NCBI RefSeq assembly: GCF_900155865.1
Contig: NZ_LT707006.1
Span: 639,625 to 703,624, forward strand
DNA length: 64,000 nucleotides
From: Bacteroides bouchesdurhonensis
GTDB lineage: Bacteria; Bacteroidota; Bacteroidia; Bacteroidales; Bacteroidaceae
Reading direction: 5' to 3'
A program made the position numbers and the translations under genes. The stretch's first letter is position 1. Each line of letters opens with the position of its first letter. Of this stretch, positions 55,723 through 63,955 are shown piece by piece. The notes under the pieces are model-generated. The model was given only the letters and a program-made list of their open reading frames with translations, was not told the origin of the DNA and searched no databases.

Positions 55723-57720
55723 TTATAACCAAACAACTTTTCCGTTTTTATAAATAAAAATACGATGATGTTCCTGAATCATTTTTTCGGGATTTATAAG
55801 TCTTAATAAAGCATTTTTAGGAACATGATTAAAGAGAAGGTAATTGCCGCTCCCTTCTTTATGCTCTATTGGTTGCCATCCGTTTTTCCAATAGTGTAAT
55901 TCATATGTATTTGATTTGCCAAGCCATGACCTGATGTAGGGGGTTATTCCTATGTCGGATAAATTATATTCATTATTTAAATCAAAATCAATGTATCCTT
56001 TCGGAGCCTCTCCGCTAAAAGCGGTATCACTTAATCCATCAATAAGCATTTCTGGCTTTTCATTTTTATTGCTACCTGACAGAGCAGAAATGATTTTCAC
56101 ATAGGTAATTTGTTGGTTTGTGGCATAGAATGAAAGTTCTCCTAATGCAATGTTCGAAGAAGGCAGACAAAGTCTGACAAATCGATAAGATGTTGTGTCT
56201 TTTATATGGAAGAGTTGATGTTCGATTTGTAATGTATCATTGATAGTACATAATAATTTGTCTTTTTTCCCATTTTTTATTCCCCAAAATTCACTTCCTA
56301 TTAGTGATGTAAGATACTTCCTGTTCTCATTAAAAGGTACTTGTCCACCATAATTACGAATAACCACTTGTTCTTTTTCTGTACTTGGAGACAAATATTG
56401 TATGGTTCCATCTGTTTTTAATAAGAAGGGATCACCTGCGGGTATATTCATGCCTTTTGTGTAATAAGTGGGGAGATAAACAATATCTTTTCCCATTTTG
56501 CCGAAGGTTACGTGATTGCCTTCCACTTTACCCCATTGAATAGGAGTCCAGTTTTGAAAGTTGTACACAGATAAATAAGCATATTGAGGAATGGATTTCA
56601 TAGAATCGGTGTTTAATTTGATTTCTACGTCCTGAGTCTCGAAATATTCGGAAGATACATCCTTTTTCTTTTCATTTTTAAACAGTAAAGGAATATTCTC
56701 GCGTGAAACTCTATTATCTGCCAAGGGACCTTCTATATAATTGGTGTATGTCCTTCGGTATACTTTAGCCAGTCTGAATTTACCCCATAGGTTGTCATAA
56801 GATTTGTTGTTGTATACACGTTTGTATTTCCAACGGTCATTATCCCAGAATGCTTCGAAAGGATACGATACTCCATTGACGATGATTACATTCCAGCTAT
56901 GTCCTCCATTACGGTTACCCCATACAGGGACAAAATCTATAGCGGTAGCCATACCCAAGGAAGAAAGTAAGATGGAGTTGAACCAGCAACGTTGTTCACA
57001 CGTACCTGTTTTCACCTTTTCAAAGGCCGATACGTTTAATAACGGAATTTTAGGAACATAATACGGTGAGTGTTTCATATCTTTATAAAGAAACAGTAAA
57101 GAATCAGTCTCATCTATAAAGTTTTTTCCATCTCTGGTATAGAAATCATTATGATGACGATGGTAGAAAAGTTTTCTAGAGTCGTCGATAATTAATTCGT
57201 TCTCTCTGCGATAAGGTAGGATATATTCGCAGAATTCATTGAAAGAACATGTGCGGGTGTATATATTTTCCTTCCAAACTTTAAATGCCAGTTCTATCTC
57301 GGAAATAAGAGTCGATGCTTTTAAAAATCTCGCATCATCCATCTTTTTCTCCATCAACTCCTCTGAATTTACAAAACAGAAAACTTGCCATAAACTGTCG
57401 ATTTCTTCTCCGCATTTCTTATTGATCTCATTATTATACTTTTCACAGACATTATAATAAATCTGATAAAAGGCAGAGTATGCTTTTTGCATACTTGAAT
57501 CGATTGCGTATGACCCGGTCATGTTAGAAATCAGATATTTCGCGGCCTCAAGTTTTAAAGAATCATTCTTATAATATTCTAATACTTTTTGTAGCTCTGA
57601 GCGATTTTCTTTGGCAGAAGATAGAACGGTCTCTAATTTACTGTTTCTTTCTGTACATGAAGATACTAAAAAGAGCATCCATGAGGTGTAGATATAAAAT
57701 AACCATTTCTTTTTCATCAT
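55723..57720 (-). CDS. Lipoprotein with transglutaminase-like domain and C-terminal beta domain
   Basis: The 665-residue protein has a lipoprotein signal (MLFLVSSCTER) and a helical N-terminal part (about 25-220). A transglutaminase-like core follows: KTGTCEQRCWFNSILLSSLG places Cys241 as nucleophile by spacing to the conserved Gly, GGHSWNV gives His274, and the third position holds Glu289 (PFEAFW) where Asp is usual. The C-terminal part (about 350-660) is beta-rich; its last 140 residues contain LIDGLSDTAFSG and look discoidin-like, suggesting carbohydrate binding. Such proteins usually act as peptidases or amidases. It lies 24 bases after the 182-residue gene and 41 before GH18. ATG 57717 is an equal alternative start. 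Confidence 0.82.
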   Translation of the reverse strand: MMKKKWLFYIYTSWMLFLVSSCTERNSKLETVLSSAKENRSELQKVLEYYKNDSLKLEAAKYLISNMTGSYAIDSSMQKAYSAFYQIYYNVCEKYNNEINKKCGEEIDSLWQVFCFVNSEELMEKKMDDARFLKASTLISEIELAFKVWKENIYTRTCSFNEFCEYILPYRRENELIIDDSRKLFYHRHHNDFYTRDGKNFIDETDSLLFLYKDMKHSPYYVPKIPLLNVSAFEKVKTGTCEQRCWFNSILLSSLGMATAIDFVPVWGNRNGGHSWNVIIVNGVSYPFEAFWDNDRWKYKRVYNNKSYDNLWGKFRLAKVYRRTYTNYIEGPLADNRVSRENIPLLFKNEKKKDVSSEYFETQDVEIKLNTDSMKSIPQYAYLSVYNFQNWTPIQWGKVEGNHVTFGKMGKDIVYLPTYYTKGMNIPAGDPFLLKTDGTIQYLSPSTEKEQVVIRNYGGQVPFNENRKYLTSLIGSEFWGIKNGKKDKLLCTINDTLQIEHQLFHIKDTTSYRFVRLCLPSSNIALGELSFYATNQQITYVKIISALSGSNKNEKPEMLIDGLSDTAFSGEAPKGYIDFDLNNEYNLSDIGITPYIRSWLGKSNTYELHYWKNGWQPIEHKEGSGNYLLFNHVPKNALLRLINPEKMIQEHHRIFIYKNGKVVWL

Positions 57721-57744
57721 ATCATTTTCTGTTTTTTATTGATC

Positions 57745-58293
57745 CTATTTCGGCTCTATTGCCCACCATTGATATACATAGTTCAATGTTTTGGCTAGTG
57801 GTGTTAATGTGTATTTTAACCCTACTAGCTTTGTCTCTATTTCCCGGTATACAGAAATTGGAACGGTTGCATAAGGAGTACGGTTTGAAAAATCAAAATA
57901 AAGTTCACTAATTTCTCCTGTTTCTGAACTTATACAGGTTATAATAAACAGTTCATAACTTTTCATTTTACCTCTATAATTACCAAAAGCGTCATTGACA
58001 ATAACTTTATAAATGGAATCGTTATAAGCTTCACGCTCATCTTCCACCATTAAAGGTTCATAATTTTCTGGAGTTACATAAAATGGGACATTGGTACCTA
58101 TTTTCATCTGATCAGTATATGTCCATCTGTTTTTACTATTGTATAATCTTACTTCCCCTCCTTTAAGTACATCACATTGGTAGGTGTATTCAGGACCTTT
58201 AAGTGGTTGACTAATAGTATAATAATTGGTCGTTTGAGCTATAGTGAATATTATATTAAATAATAAACCTATAAAAATGGATATCTTTTTCAT
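57745..58293 (-). CDS. 182-residue secreted protein, partner gene of the disrupted HExxH unit
   Basis: The protein begins with a signal peptide (MKKISIFIGLLFNIIF, cut near TIAQ). The rest is predicted alpha/beta with motifs YTYQCDV, RLYNSKNRWTY, IYKVIVNDAFGNYRGKMK and a C-terminal block TVPISVYREIETKLVGLKY. It is paralogous to the protein at 61814. The C-terminal 95 residues are nearly the same in both while residues about 20-85 differ strongly. It begins 13 bases after the end of the broken HExxH gene. Function unknown; a pseudogene status is not suggested by the frame. Confidence 0.78.
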   Translation of the reverse strand: MKKISIFIGLLFNIIFTIAQTTNYYTISQPLKGPEYTYQCDVLKGGEVRLYNSKNRWTYTDQMKIGTNVPFYVTPENYEPLMVEDEREAYNDSIYKVIVNDAFGNYRGKMKSYELFIITCISSETGEISELYFDFSNRTPYATVPISVYREIETKLVGLKYTLTPLAKTLNYVYQWWAIEPK

Positions 58294-58306
58294 ATCTATT
58301 ATAATC

Positions 58307-58777
58307 TTAATATTTTAAACCATAGTGTAGTATTTTTACTAAATTCTCAAAGTTGCTTATTCCTTTTCTGCTTATAAGCCAAGGATAATTAATACTGTCA
58401 TAGCCTGTTCTGTGTAAATCATTGATTACTCTATTTTCTAGAATTTGTTGTAAATCATCATTTGTGAAATCATCTTTTAACTCTCCTCCTGATAATTTAA
58501 AATATTTTACTAACTCACGAATAGAATTCTAACGAGGGTCATATTTAGTTATTTTTAGCCACCAAATTTGTTCACTTTCAGGCAAAGAATTGATATACAT
58601 TTGTTGTAAAAGATGTGCTTCAACCTCTCTATTTAATGCTGATCCATTCCATGTTTCTTTTTCTGTATACGATTGAAGAAGGTGAATCATTTCATGAAAC
58701 AGGGTGCTACTATTGCATTCTGTTCCTAATTCAATAGAAGTAGTGGTTGGGTCAAAGCGTGATCCTTTACCTTCTAC
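58307..58777 (-). pseudogene. 3' part of HExxH lipoprotein gene, cut off by IS110 element, with internal stop
   Basis: Translating the minus strand from 58777 gives VEGKGSRFDPTTTSIELG, LFHEMIHLLQSYTEKETWNG and a tail ending VKILHYGLKY, collinear with the C-terminal 150 residues of the intact protein at 62388. The frame contains a TAG at 58529-58531 where the intact copy has Trp (DTRWNAI versus DPR-stop-NSI). Joining this fragment at TTT to the fragment ending at 60386 restores one frame of 518 residues (apart from that stop), close to 512 in the intact copy. The zinc motif HEMIH survives. It has no start of its own. Confidence 0.9.
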
Positions 58778-58913
58778 AAAATTATATAGAAAAATCGAGT
58801 TTTTCTACACCAGCGTAATAAAAACCGAGGCCAACCCGCAAACTCTGCTTCATACTTCGTTTAATTGTTATGAATGTCCTATATTTAAGGAGTGTAACTA
58901 AAAAATCTCAAAT

Positions 58914-60116
58914 ATGGACAAAGACAGAATCGTGGCCGGCCTCGATGTCCACAAAGATACAATTTATCTCTGTGTGATGGACAATACAGAGTCCGTTATT
59001 TTTGCAAAAGTTTATGGTACATTGACTCCTGATTTACAACTTATGTGTTCCGACATGGTTTCTCATGGGGTGACAGAGGCAGCAATGGAAAGCACTTCGA
59101 CCTATTGGGTTCCAGTGTGGAATGCCTTGTGCGAGAGCATGTCTCTCAAATTGGTAAATCCTTATTTTATAAAGCAGCTTCCCGGTCGCAAGAGTGATGT
59201 GAAGGATGCCCAATGGATAGCGGAATGCTTGTTGAAGAATCTGATTCGTGGAAGCTTTGTGCCGGATAAGACAGTGCAGGACATGCGCAAGTATAACCGT
59301 CGCATCTTCGACCTGAATGAAGACCTGACGTATAACACCAATAAACTGGACGCTGCTTTACAGCGATGTGGTTTTCGGTTAAGTAACTATGTATCCCGAG
59401 TCAATGGAAAAAGCTATCAGAAGTGCGTCCGTGCAATAATAACCGGTATAACAGACCCTGAGGAGCTGGTGAAACTCATTCATGGAAAAACTCTGCGTAA
59501 ATACGGACGCAACATCATAAAGGATGCCGTAACGGGTGACTTCCACCAGGCAGACATCTGTTTGTTAAAGCAATACGCAGAGCTTATAGAGGTAATCGAG
59601 CGACAAATCGAAGAATGCAGGAATGCCCTCATTGCCATGTGCCAGGAACACTTCCCGAAACAATTCAAACGTCTACAGAGCATCCCCGGTGTTAAAGAAC
59701 GCGCCGCTTCGGCTATAATTGCGGAGACCGGGGCTGACATGAAACCGTTTGAAAAAGCAACAAACCTCGTAGGATGGTGTGGATTGAAACCACGCAATGA
59801 TATAAGCAACAATAAAGTCAAGAGCAACAGGACGACGCATGGAAACCGATTCCTGCGTCAGATATTGATTGAAATATCCTGGGTCGCATCCAGAACCCGC
59901 AACTGCTTTTTCTCAAACTTCAGCTACGTGCAATGCACCCAACGCCATAAGAACAAGATGAAGATACAAGTAGCCATCGCCCGAAAGCTATTGGTCGCGG
60001 TATGGCACATGCTGACAAAAGACGAGGATTTTATAGATGTTTACCTCAAGCGTCTTGAAAAGGAGGCGGAATGGCAAAATGATATTCAGGCATTAGAATC
60101 GTTATGGGTCGGATAG
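58914..60116 (+). CDS. IS110-family transposase (DEDD recombinase)
   Basis: The 400-residue protein has the N-terminal RuvC-like DEDD domain: VAGLDVHKDTIYL with the first Asp, MESTSTYWVPVWNAL with Glu, and GRKSDVKDAQWIAE with the Asp pair. A coiled region is followed by the C-terminal Transposase_20 domain: LQSIPGVKERAASAII, LVGWCGLKPRND and HGNRFLRQILIEISW with the catalytic-type Ser/Trp region. IS110 recombinases are guided by a bridge RNA made from the element's non-coding end. The frame is intact, so the element may be active. Confidence 0.95.
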   Translation: MDKDRIVAGLDVHKDTIYLCVMDNTESVIFAKVYGTLTPDLQLMCSDMVSHGVTEAAMESTSTYWVPVWNALCESMSLKLVNPYFIKQLPGRKSDVKDAQWIAECLLKNLIRGSFVPDKTVQDMRKYNRRIFDLNEDLTYNTNKLDAALQRCGFRLSNYVSRVNGKSYQKCVRAIITGITDPEELVKLIHGKTLRKYGRNIIKDAVTGDFHQADICLLKQYAELIEVIERQIEECRNALIAMCQEHFPKQFKRLQSIPGVKERAASAIIAETGADMKPFEKATNLVGWCGLKPRNDISNNKVKSNRTTHGNRFLRQILIEISWVASRTRNCFFSNFSYVQCTQRHKNKMKIQVAIARKLLVAVWHMLTKDEDFIDVYLKRLEKEAEWQNDIQALESLWVG

Positions 60117-60385
60117 ACCTTTCCGATATACCTCTATCGACAACATAATTACCTTTGTGCTGCCACAGGAGCGAGTTTACAAAATTATTGTATCCATAGA
60201 GGGATTGGACACCGGCGTAGTCCTTTCAGGCTGAAGAGGAAAGTAACAAACTTTATTACTTCGGACGACAAAACACTTGTCGTCTTAGGCGTTTTGTGGG
60301 AAAATTTACGGACTATAAGTATAATTAATTAGATACAAGTAAGTTACATACGAATATAAGAGCTGGGGATTTTTCTTTTTAGAGG
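60117..60385 (+). ncRNA. Candidate bridge-RNA region in the 3' non-coding end of the IS110 element
   Basis: About 270 bases follow the transposase stop. They contain a perfect 8-bp hairpin GACGACAA/TTGTCGTC with a 5-base loop (60264-60284) and an adjacent AAAGT/ACTTT stem (about 60239-60254). In IS110-family elements one structured non-coding end encodes the bridge RNA; in the IS1111 group this is the end downstream of the transposase. Ends of the RNA and its guide loops are not defined here. Confidence 0.35.
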
Positions 60386-61471
60386 AAAGGTAATTATAGC
60401 TGTTTTCCCTTCTAATTCAGATAATAGAATATTATAAAAGTTATAACCGATACTGGTTTTGTACATTTTGTTCAGCATCTTCTCTAATACTTCCCAATTA
60501 TTTTCCGTCATCTTAGAATTTCGGAATATTGCTTTAGCTTTGGGAGTTTTGGGTATGTAACCACCATTAGTACTTCCTCCACCACCTCCACCATTATGAT
60601 TATTATTATCCTCAGGATACCATGTTTGACTATTTCCACTTTCGTCATAGTATATGTCTTCACATACCTCTACAGTCTCCCATTTTGTTTTTTTACGGCA
60701 TTCAATTCCGATTTCAAGACCATATTCAGGATCTTGATAAAGTGTTGGATTACAGTCATTATATTCCACTAGGATATTTTCAAAATGGCAAACATGTACT
60801 GTGAATCCTCTCGAAGCCGCTTCTGTTTGCATCTGTACCCCCTCTTCAGTCCCCTGTTTGATGGTAGCCACAATTTTTCCATCTTCATATTTCCATCCAT
60901 TTACCAAACTACCTTCAGGTTCATAGAAGTAGACACTACCACTAAAATGAGGCTCTCTATATAAATAGCTGTTCTCCTCAAAATGTTTAGCGTTCATCAG
61001 ATAGTCATAAGTCCCTATGATATGCATAACGAAGTTGATGATTTCCCCTGTTTCCAGATTCTTGATGATAACCATTCGTGAAATATTGCGAATCTTTCCA
61101 CGTTCTGTCTCTTTACATTTCTCCATCGTTTGGCTATCCATTAAAACCGCACCTCCTTTGTTTAGTAAAGGCACTTCCACGACTTCAAACTTCTCCTTTC
61201 GGCTTTCGAGGCCTTTTCCCCAATGCAGTTTTGACAATAATTCAAATTTGGTATCAACGGAACGTGTAGAAACTACCGGTGTCTGATTAGCCTCATACCA
61301 ACTTAGCGCAGTAGCTACGCTCAACTCCCTGTTTTTACCTTTAATAACTCCATTTGATGTCTTTTGCAACTCCCAATCTGATTCATCCTTTAAACAAGAA
61401 TACAGAATCAGACAAAGGACGAACAAACCGTCAAAGTAACAAGCTCTACGTTTGACTTCTTCTTTTCTCAT
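60386..61471 (-). pseudogene. 5' part of HExxH lipoprotein gene, interrupted by IS110 element
   Basis: The first 362 codons of the gene remain; the frame then runs 13 codons into the insertion sequence before a stop at 60344. It starts MRKEEVKRRACYF with a lipoprotein signal (LILYSCLKDE), has a conserved beta-rich region, a His/Asn/Gly linker (NNNHNGGGGGGSTNGG) and IFRNSKMTENNWEVLEKMLNKM. Its first 336 residues match the intact copy at 63926 with only about a dozen changes and no gaps, whereas the next residues diverge. The zinc-binding part is on the other side of the insertion, so a lipoprotein without protease domain is the only possible product. Confidence 0.9.
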
Positions 61472-61476
61472 GTTTT

Positions 61477-61668
61477 CTACTCTTTTAGTGAATACTTATT
61501 TGAGTTGATATTCGAAAATCCTTCGTAATTCCCGGTGCATCTTATTGGGCTCGAAACCATAGTAAGATGTTTAGAATATGCCAAATAGTCCCCTGTATAA
61601 TCATTCGTTTGAGCCTTAATTCCTGATATGTTCAAATATGCTATAATAAAGAAACATGTTATTCTCAT
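61477..61668 (-). CDS. Small secreted protein upstream of the HExxH gene
   Basis: ATG 61668 opens a signal peptide (MRITCFFIIAYLNISGIKAQ); a second in-frame ATG at 61704 is possible. The mature part has only about 43 residues (NDYTGDYLAYSKHLTMV, then SNINSNKYSLKE). The gene ends 5 bases before the HExxH gene. The same sequence, shortened by a stop, precedes the intact HExxH copy at 63956. It may be a small exported protein or the remnant of a longer gene; no family is recognised. Confidence 0.5.
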   Translation of the reverse strand: MRITCFFIIAYLNISGIKAQTNDYTGDYLAYSKHLTMVSSPIRCTGNYEGFSNINSNKYSLKE

Positions 61669-61742
61669 GGCATACAATTTAAAAGATTTGTTATTAATTA
61701 CCACAATGGTATGTTTTTGACAGTTTATACATTTCAGGATAT

Positions 61743-61786
61743 GTTAGAAGAGGTCAAAATACGTAATATGTATAACCTCTTCTAAC
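61743..61786 (-). terminator. Hairpin closing the right-hand HExxH unit
   Basis: GTTAGAAGAGGT (61743-61754) pairs perfectly with ACCTCTTCTAAC (61775-61786). It lies 28 bases after the 182-residue gene. There is no T run, but the 12-bp stem is strong. The left-hand unit has no such hairpin and runs on into the transglutaminase-fold gene. Confidence 0.7.
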
Positions 61787-61813
61787 TGTAATTCTTTGCT
61801 CAATTCGGATTAG

Positions 61814-62365
61814 CTATTTCGGCTCTATTGCCCACCATTGATATATATAGTTCAATGTTTTAGCCAGTGGTGTTAGTGTATACTTCAATCCCACTAGTTT
61901 CGTCTCTATTTCTCGATAAACAGAAATGGGAACAGTAACATATGGAGTGTGCTCTGCAAAGTCAAAGTAAAGTTCACTGATTTTCCCCGTTTCAGAACTA
62001 ATAGCGAGGACTATGATTAGTTCGTATCCTTTCATTTTACCTTTGAAACTACCAAATGCATCATTGATAATAACTTTATAAATAGAATCTATATAGGCTG
62101 CATGTGTGTCTTTTACAGTTAAAGGCATATCATCATAATCCTCCATTTTGATATAAAATGGGGTGTTTGTCCCTTTTTTCATTTGATCCACGTATGTCCA
62201 TTTATTTAGGTTATTGTATAGTGTTATTTCACCGGATTCATCCACATCGCATTGGTATGTGTAACCTTTTTCTTGGAATGTTTTTGTTATTGCATAATAA
62301 TTCGTTTGAGCTACAACGAATATAATGTTGAATAACAAACTACTCAATACAATTACTTTTTTCAT
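61814..62365 (-). CDS. 183-residue secreted protein, partner gene of the intact HExxH unit
   Basis: It has a signal peptide (MKKVIVLSSLLFNIIFVVAQ) and the same layout as the protein at 57745: YTYQCDV, TLYNNLNKWTY, IYKVIINDAFGSFKGKMK and TVPISVYREIETKLVGLKY. The last 60 residues are almost identical to the paralogue; the segment after the signal peptide (ITKTFQEKG, KMEDYDDMPLTVKD) is different. It starts 22 bases after the HExxH gene stop. No enzyme motif is visible. Either a chaperone, an inhibitor or an immunity-like partner of the HExxH protein would fit its place and pattern. Confidence 0.78.
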   Translation of the reverse strand: MKKVIVLSSLLFNIIFVVAQTNYYAITKTFQEKGYTYQCDVDESGEITLYNNLNKWTYVDQMKKGTNTPFYIKMEDYDDMPLTVKDTHAAYIDSIYKVIINDAFGSFKGKMKGYELIIVLAISSETGKISELYFDFAEHTPYVTVPISVYREIETKLVGLKYTLTPLAKTLNYIYQWWAIEPK

Positions 62366-62387
62366 ATGTGTTATATATTTTATAAAT

Positions 62388-63926
62388 TTATTGTGATAAT
62401 ATTCTTATCGTATTAAAGTTGCTTGTTCCTATTCGGCTATTAAGCCAAGGATAATTGTTGGCAGTATAGCCTACTCTTCGAAAACTTTTGATGACTCTGT
62501 TCTCTAATAATTTCTGCAGTCTAACTTCATTAGATCCTTGGCGTAACTCCCCTTTTTCATTTATCAATCTCATTAATTCTCGGATTGCGTTCCAGCGAGT
62601 ATCTCTTATACTTCTCTCTCGCCACCAGATTCGTTCACTTTCAGGTAAGCTATTTATGTAAATTTGTTGTGCAAGATGTGCTTCAACGTCTCGATTTAAT
62701 GCAGATCCGTTCCAAGTTTCTTGTTCAGTATATGATTGGAGAAGATGAAACATTTCATGAAATAGAACTCCACTACTGGCGTCTGTCCTTAATTTGATGG
62801 TAGATAGACTCGGATCGAATAGAGAATTGCTGTTTTCAACAAACTCAAGAATAATAGTTTTTGAACTTAGTGTTTCTACAATTTTGTTATATAAAGCATT
62901 ACCGATTGATGTTCCAGTCATTTTATTCAGCATCTTCTCTAATACTTCCCAATTATTTTCCGTCATCTTAGAATTTCGGAATATTGCTTTAGCTTTGGGA
63001 GTTTTGGGTATGTAACCACCATTAGTACTTCCTCCACCGCCTCCACCGTTATGATTGTTATTATCCTCAGGATACCATGTTTGACTATTTCCACTTTCGT
63101 CATAGTATATGTCTTCACAAACTTCCACAGTCTCCCATTTTGTTTTTTTACGGCATTCAATTCCGATTTCAAGACCATATTCAGGATCTTGATAAAGTGT
63201 TGGATTACAGTCATTATATTCCACTAGGATATTTTCAAAATGGCAAACATGTACTGTAAATCCTCTCGAAGCCGCTTCTGTTTGCATCTGTACCCCCTCT
63301 TCAGTCCCCTGTTTGATGGTAGCCACAATTTTTCCATCTTCATATTTCCATCCATTTACCAAACTACCTTCAGGTTCATAGAAGTAGACACTACCACTAA
63401 AATGAGGCTCTCTATATAAATAGCTGTTCTCCTCAAAATGTTTAGCGTTCATCAGATAGTCATAAGTCCCTATGATATGCATAACGAAGTTGATGATCTC
63501 CCCTGTTTCCAGATTCTTGATGATAACCATTCGTGAAATATTGCGAATCTTTCCAAGTTCAGTCTCTTTATACTTCTCCATCGTTTGGCTATCCATTAAA
63601 ACCGCACCTCCTTTGTTTAGTAAAGGCACTTCCACGACTTCAAACTTCTCCTTTCGGCTTTCGAGGCCTTTTTCCCAATGCAGTTTTGACAATAATTCAA
63701 ATTTGGTATCAACGGAACGTGTAGAAACCACCGGAGTCTGATTAGCCTCATACCAACTTAGGGCGGCATCTAAACTCAACTCCCTGTTTTTACCTTTAAT
63801 AACTCCATTTGATGTCTTTTGCAACTCCCAATCTGATTCATCCTTTAAACAAGAATACAGAATCAGACAAAGGACGAGGAAACTGCCAAAGTAACAAACT
63901 CTACGTTTGACTTTTTCTTTTCTCAT
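62388..63926 (-). CDS. HExxH zinc-peptidase-like lipoprotein (intact copy)
   Basis: The 512-residue protein has a lipoprotein signal (LCLILYSCLKDE). The N-terminal part (about 25-300) includes FHLM-free beta-rich segments such as GGAVLMDSQTMEK and FSGSVYFYEPEGSLVNGW and Cys-containing HVCHFENILVEYNDCNP. A flexible linker of His, Asn and Gly (about 302-318) leads to PKTPKAKAIFRNSKMTENNW. The C-terminal domain holds HEMFH (His390, Glu391, His394) in SGVLFHEMFHLLQSYTEQ, followed by Glu in NRDVEAHLAQQ as a possible third ligand. This fits a gluzincin-type metallopeptidase on the cell surface, but I do not recognise the family. Confidence 0.8.
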   Translation of the reverse strand: MRKEKVKRRVCYFGSFLVLCLILYSCLKDESDWELQKTSNGVIKGKNRELSLDAALSWYEANQTPVVSTRSVDTKFELLSKLHWEKGLESRKEKFEVVEVPLLNKGGAVLMDSQTMEKYKETELGKIRNISRMVIIKNLETGEIINFVMHIIGTYDYLMNAKHFEENSYLYREPHFSGSVYFYEPEGSLVNGWKYEDGKIVATIKQGTEEGVQMQTEAASRGFTVHVCHFENILVEYNDCNPTLYQDPEYGLEIGIECRKKTKWETVEVCEDIYYDESGNSQTWYPEDNNNHNGGGGGGSTNGGYIPKTPKAKAIFRNSKMTENNWEVLEKMLNKMTGTSIGNALYNKIVETLSSKTIILEFVENSNSLFDPSLSTIKLRTDASSGVLFHEMFHLLQSYTEQETWNGSALNRDVEAHLAQQIYINSLPESERIWWRERSIRDTRWNAIRELMRLINEKGELRQGSNEVRLQKLLENRVIKSFRRVGYTANNYPWLNSRIGTSNFNTIRILSQ

Positions 63927-63955
63927 GTTTTCTACTCTTTTAGTGAATACTTATT

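Larger units (their letters stand above)
58778..60385 (+). mobile_element. IS110-family insertion sequence, complete, about 1.6 kb
   Basis: The element boundaries are inferred from the split HExxH gene: removing 58778-60385 restores the reading frame. The junction is ambiguous by three bases because AAA is present at both ends (58778-58780 and 60386-60388). It contains one transposase gene, a 5' non-coding end of about 135 bases with a perfect 7-bp hairpin AGAAAAA/TTTTTCT (58788-58806), and a 3' non-coding end of about 270 bases with a strong hairpin. No long terminal inverted repeats are seen, as usual for IS110 elements. An imperfect direct repeat ACACC(A/G)GCGTA lies at 58807 and 60209. 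Confidence 0.85.

Noticed and set aside
60344..60385. The 13 codons after the split HExxH gene as genuine C terminus
   Set aside because: They are encoded by the insertion sequence end and lack any match to the intact copy.
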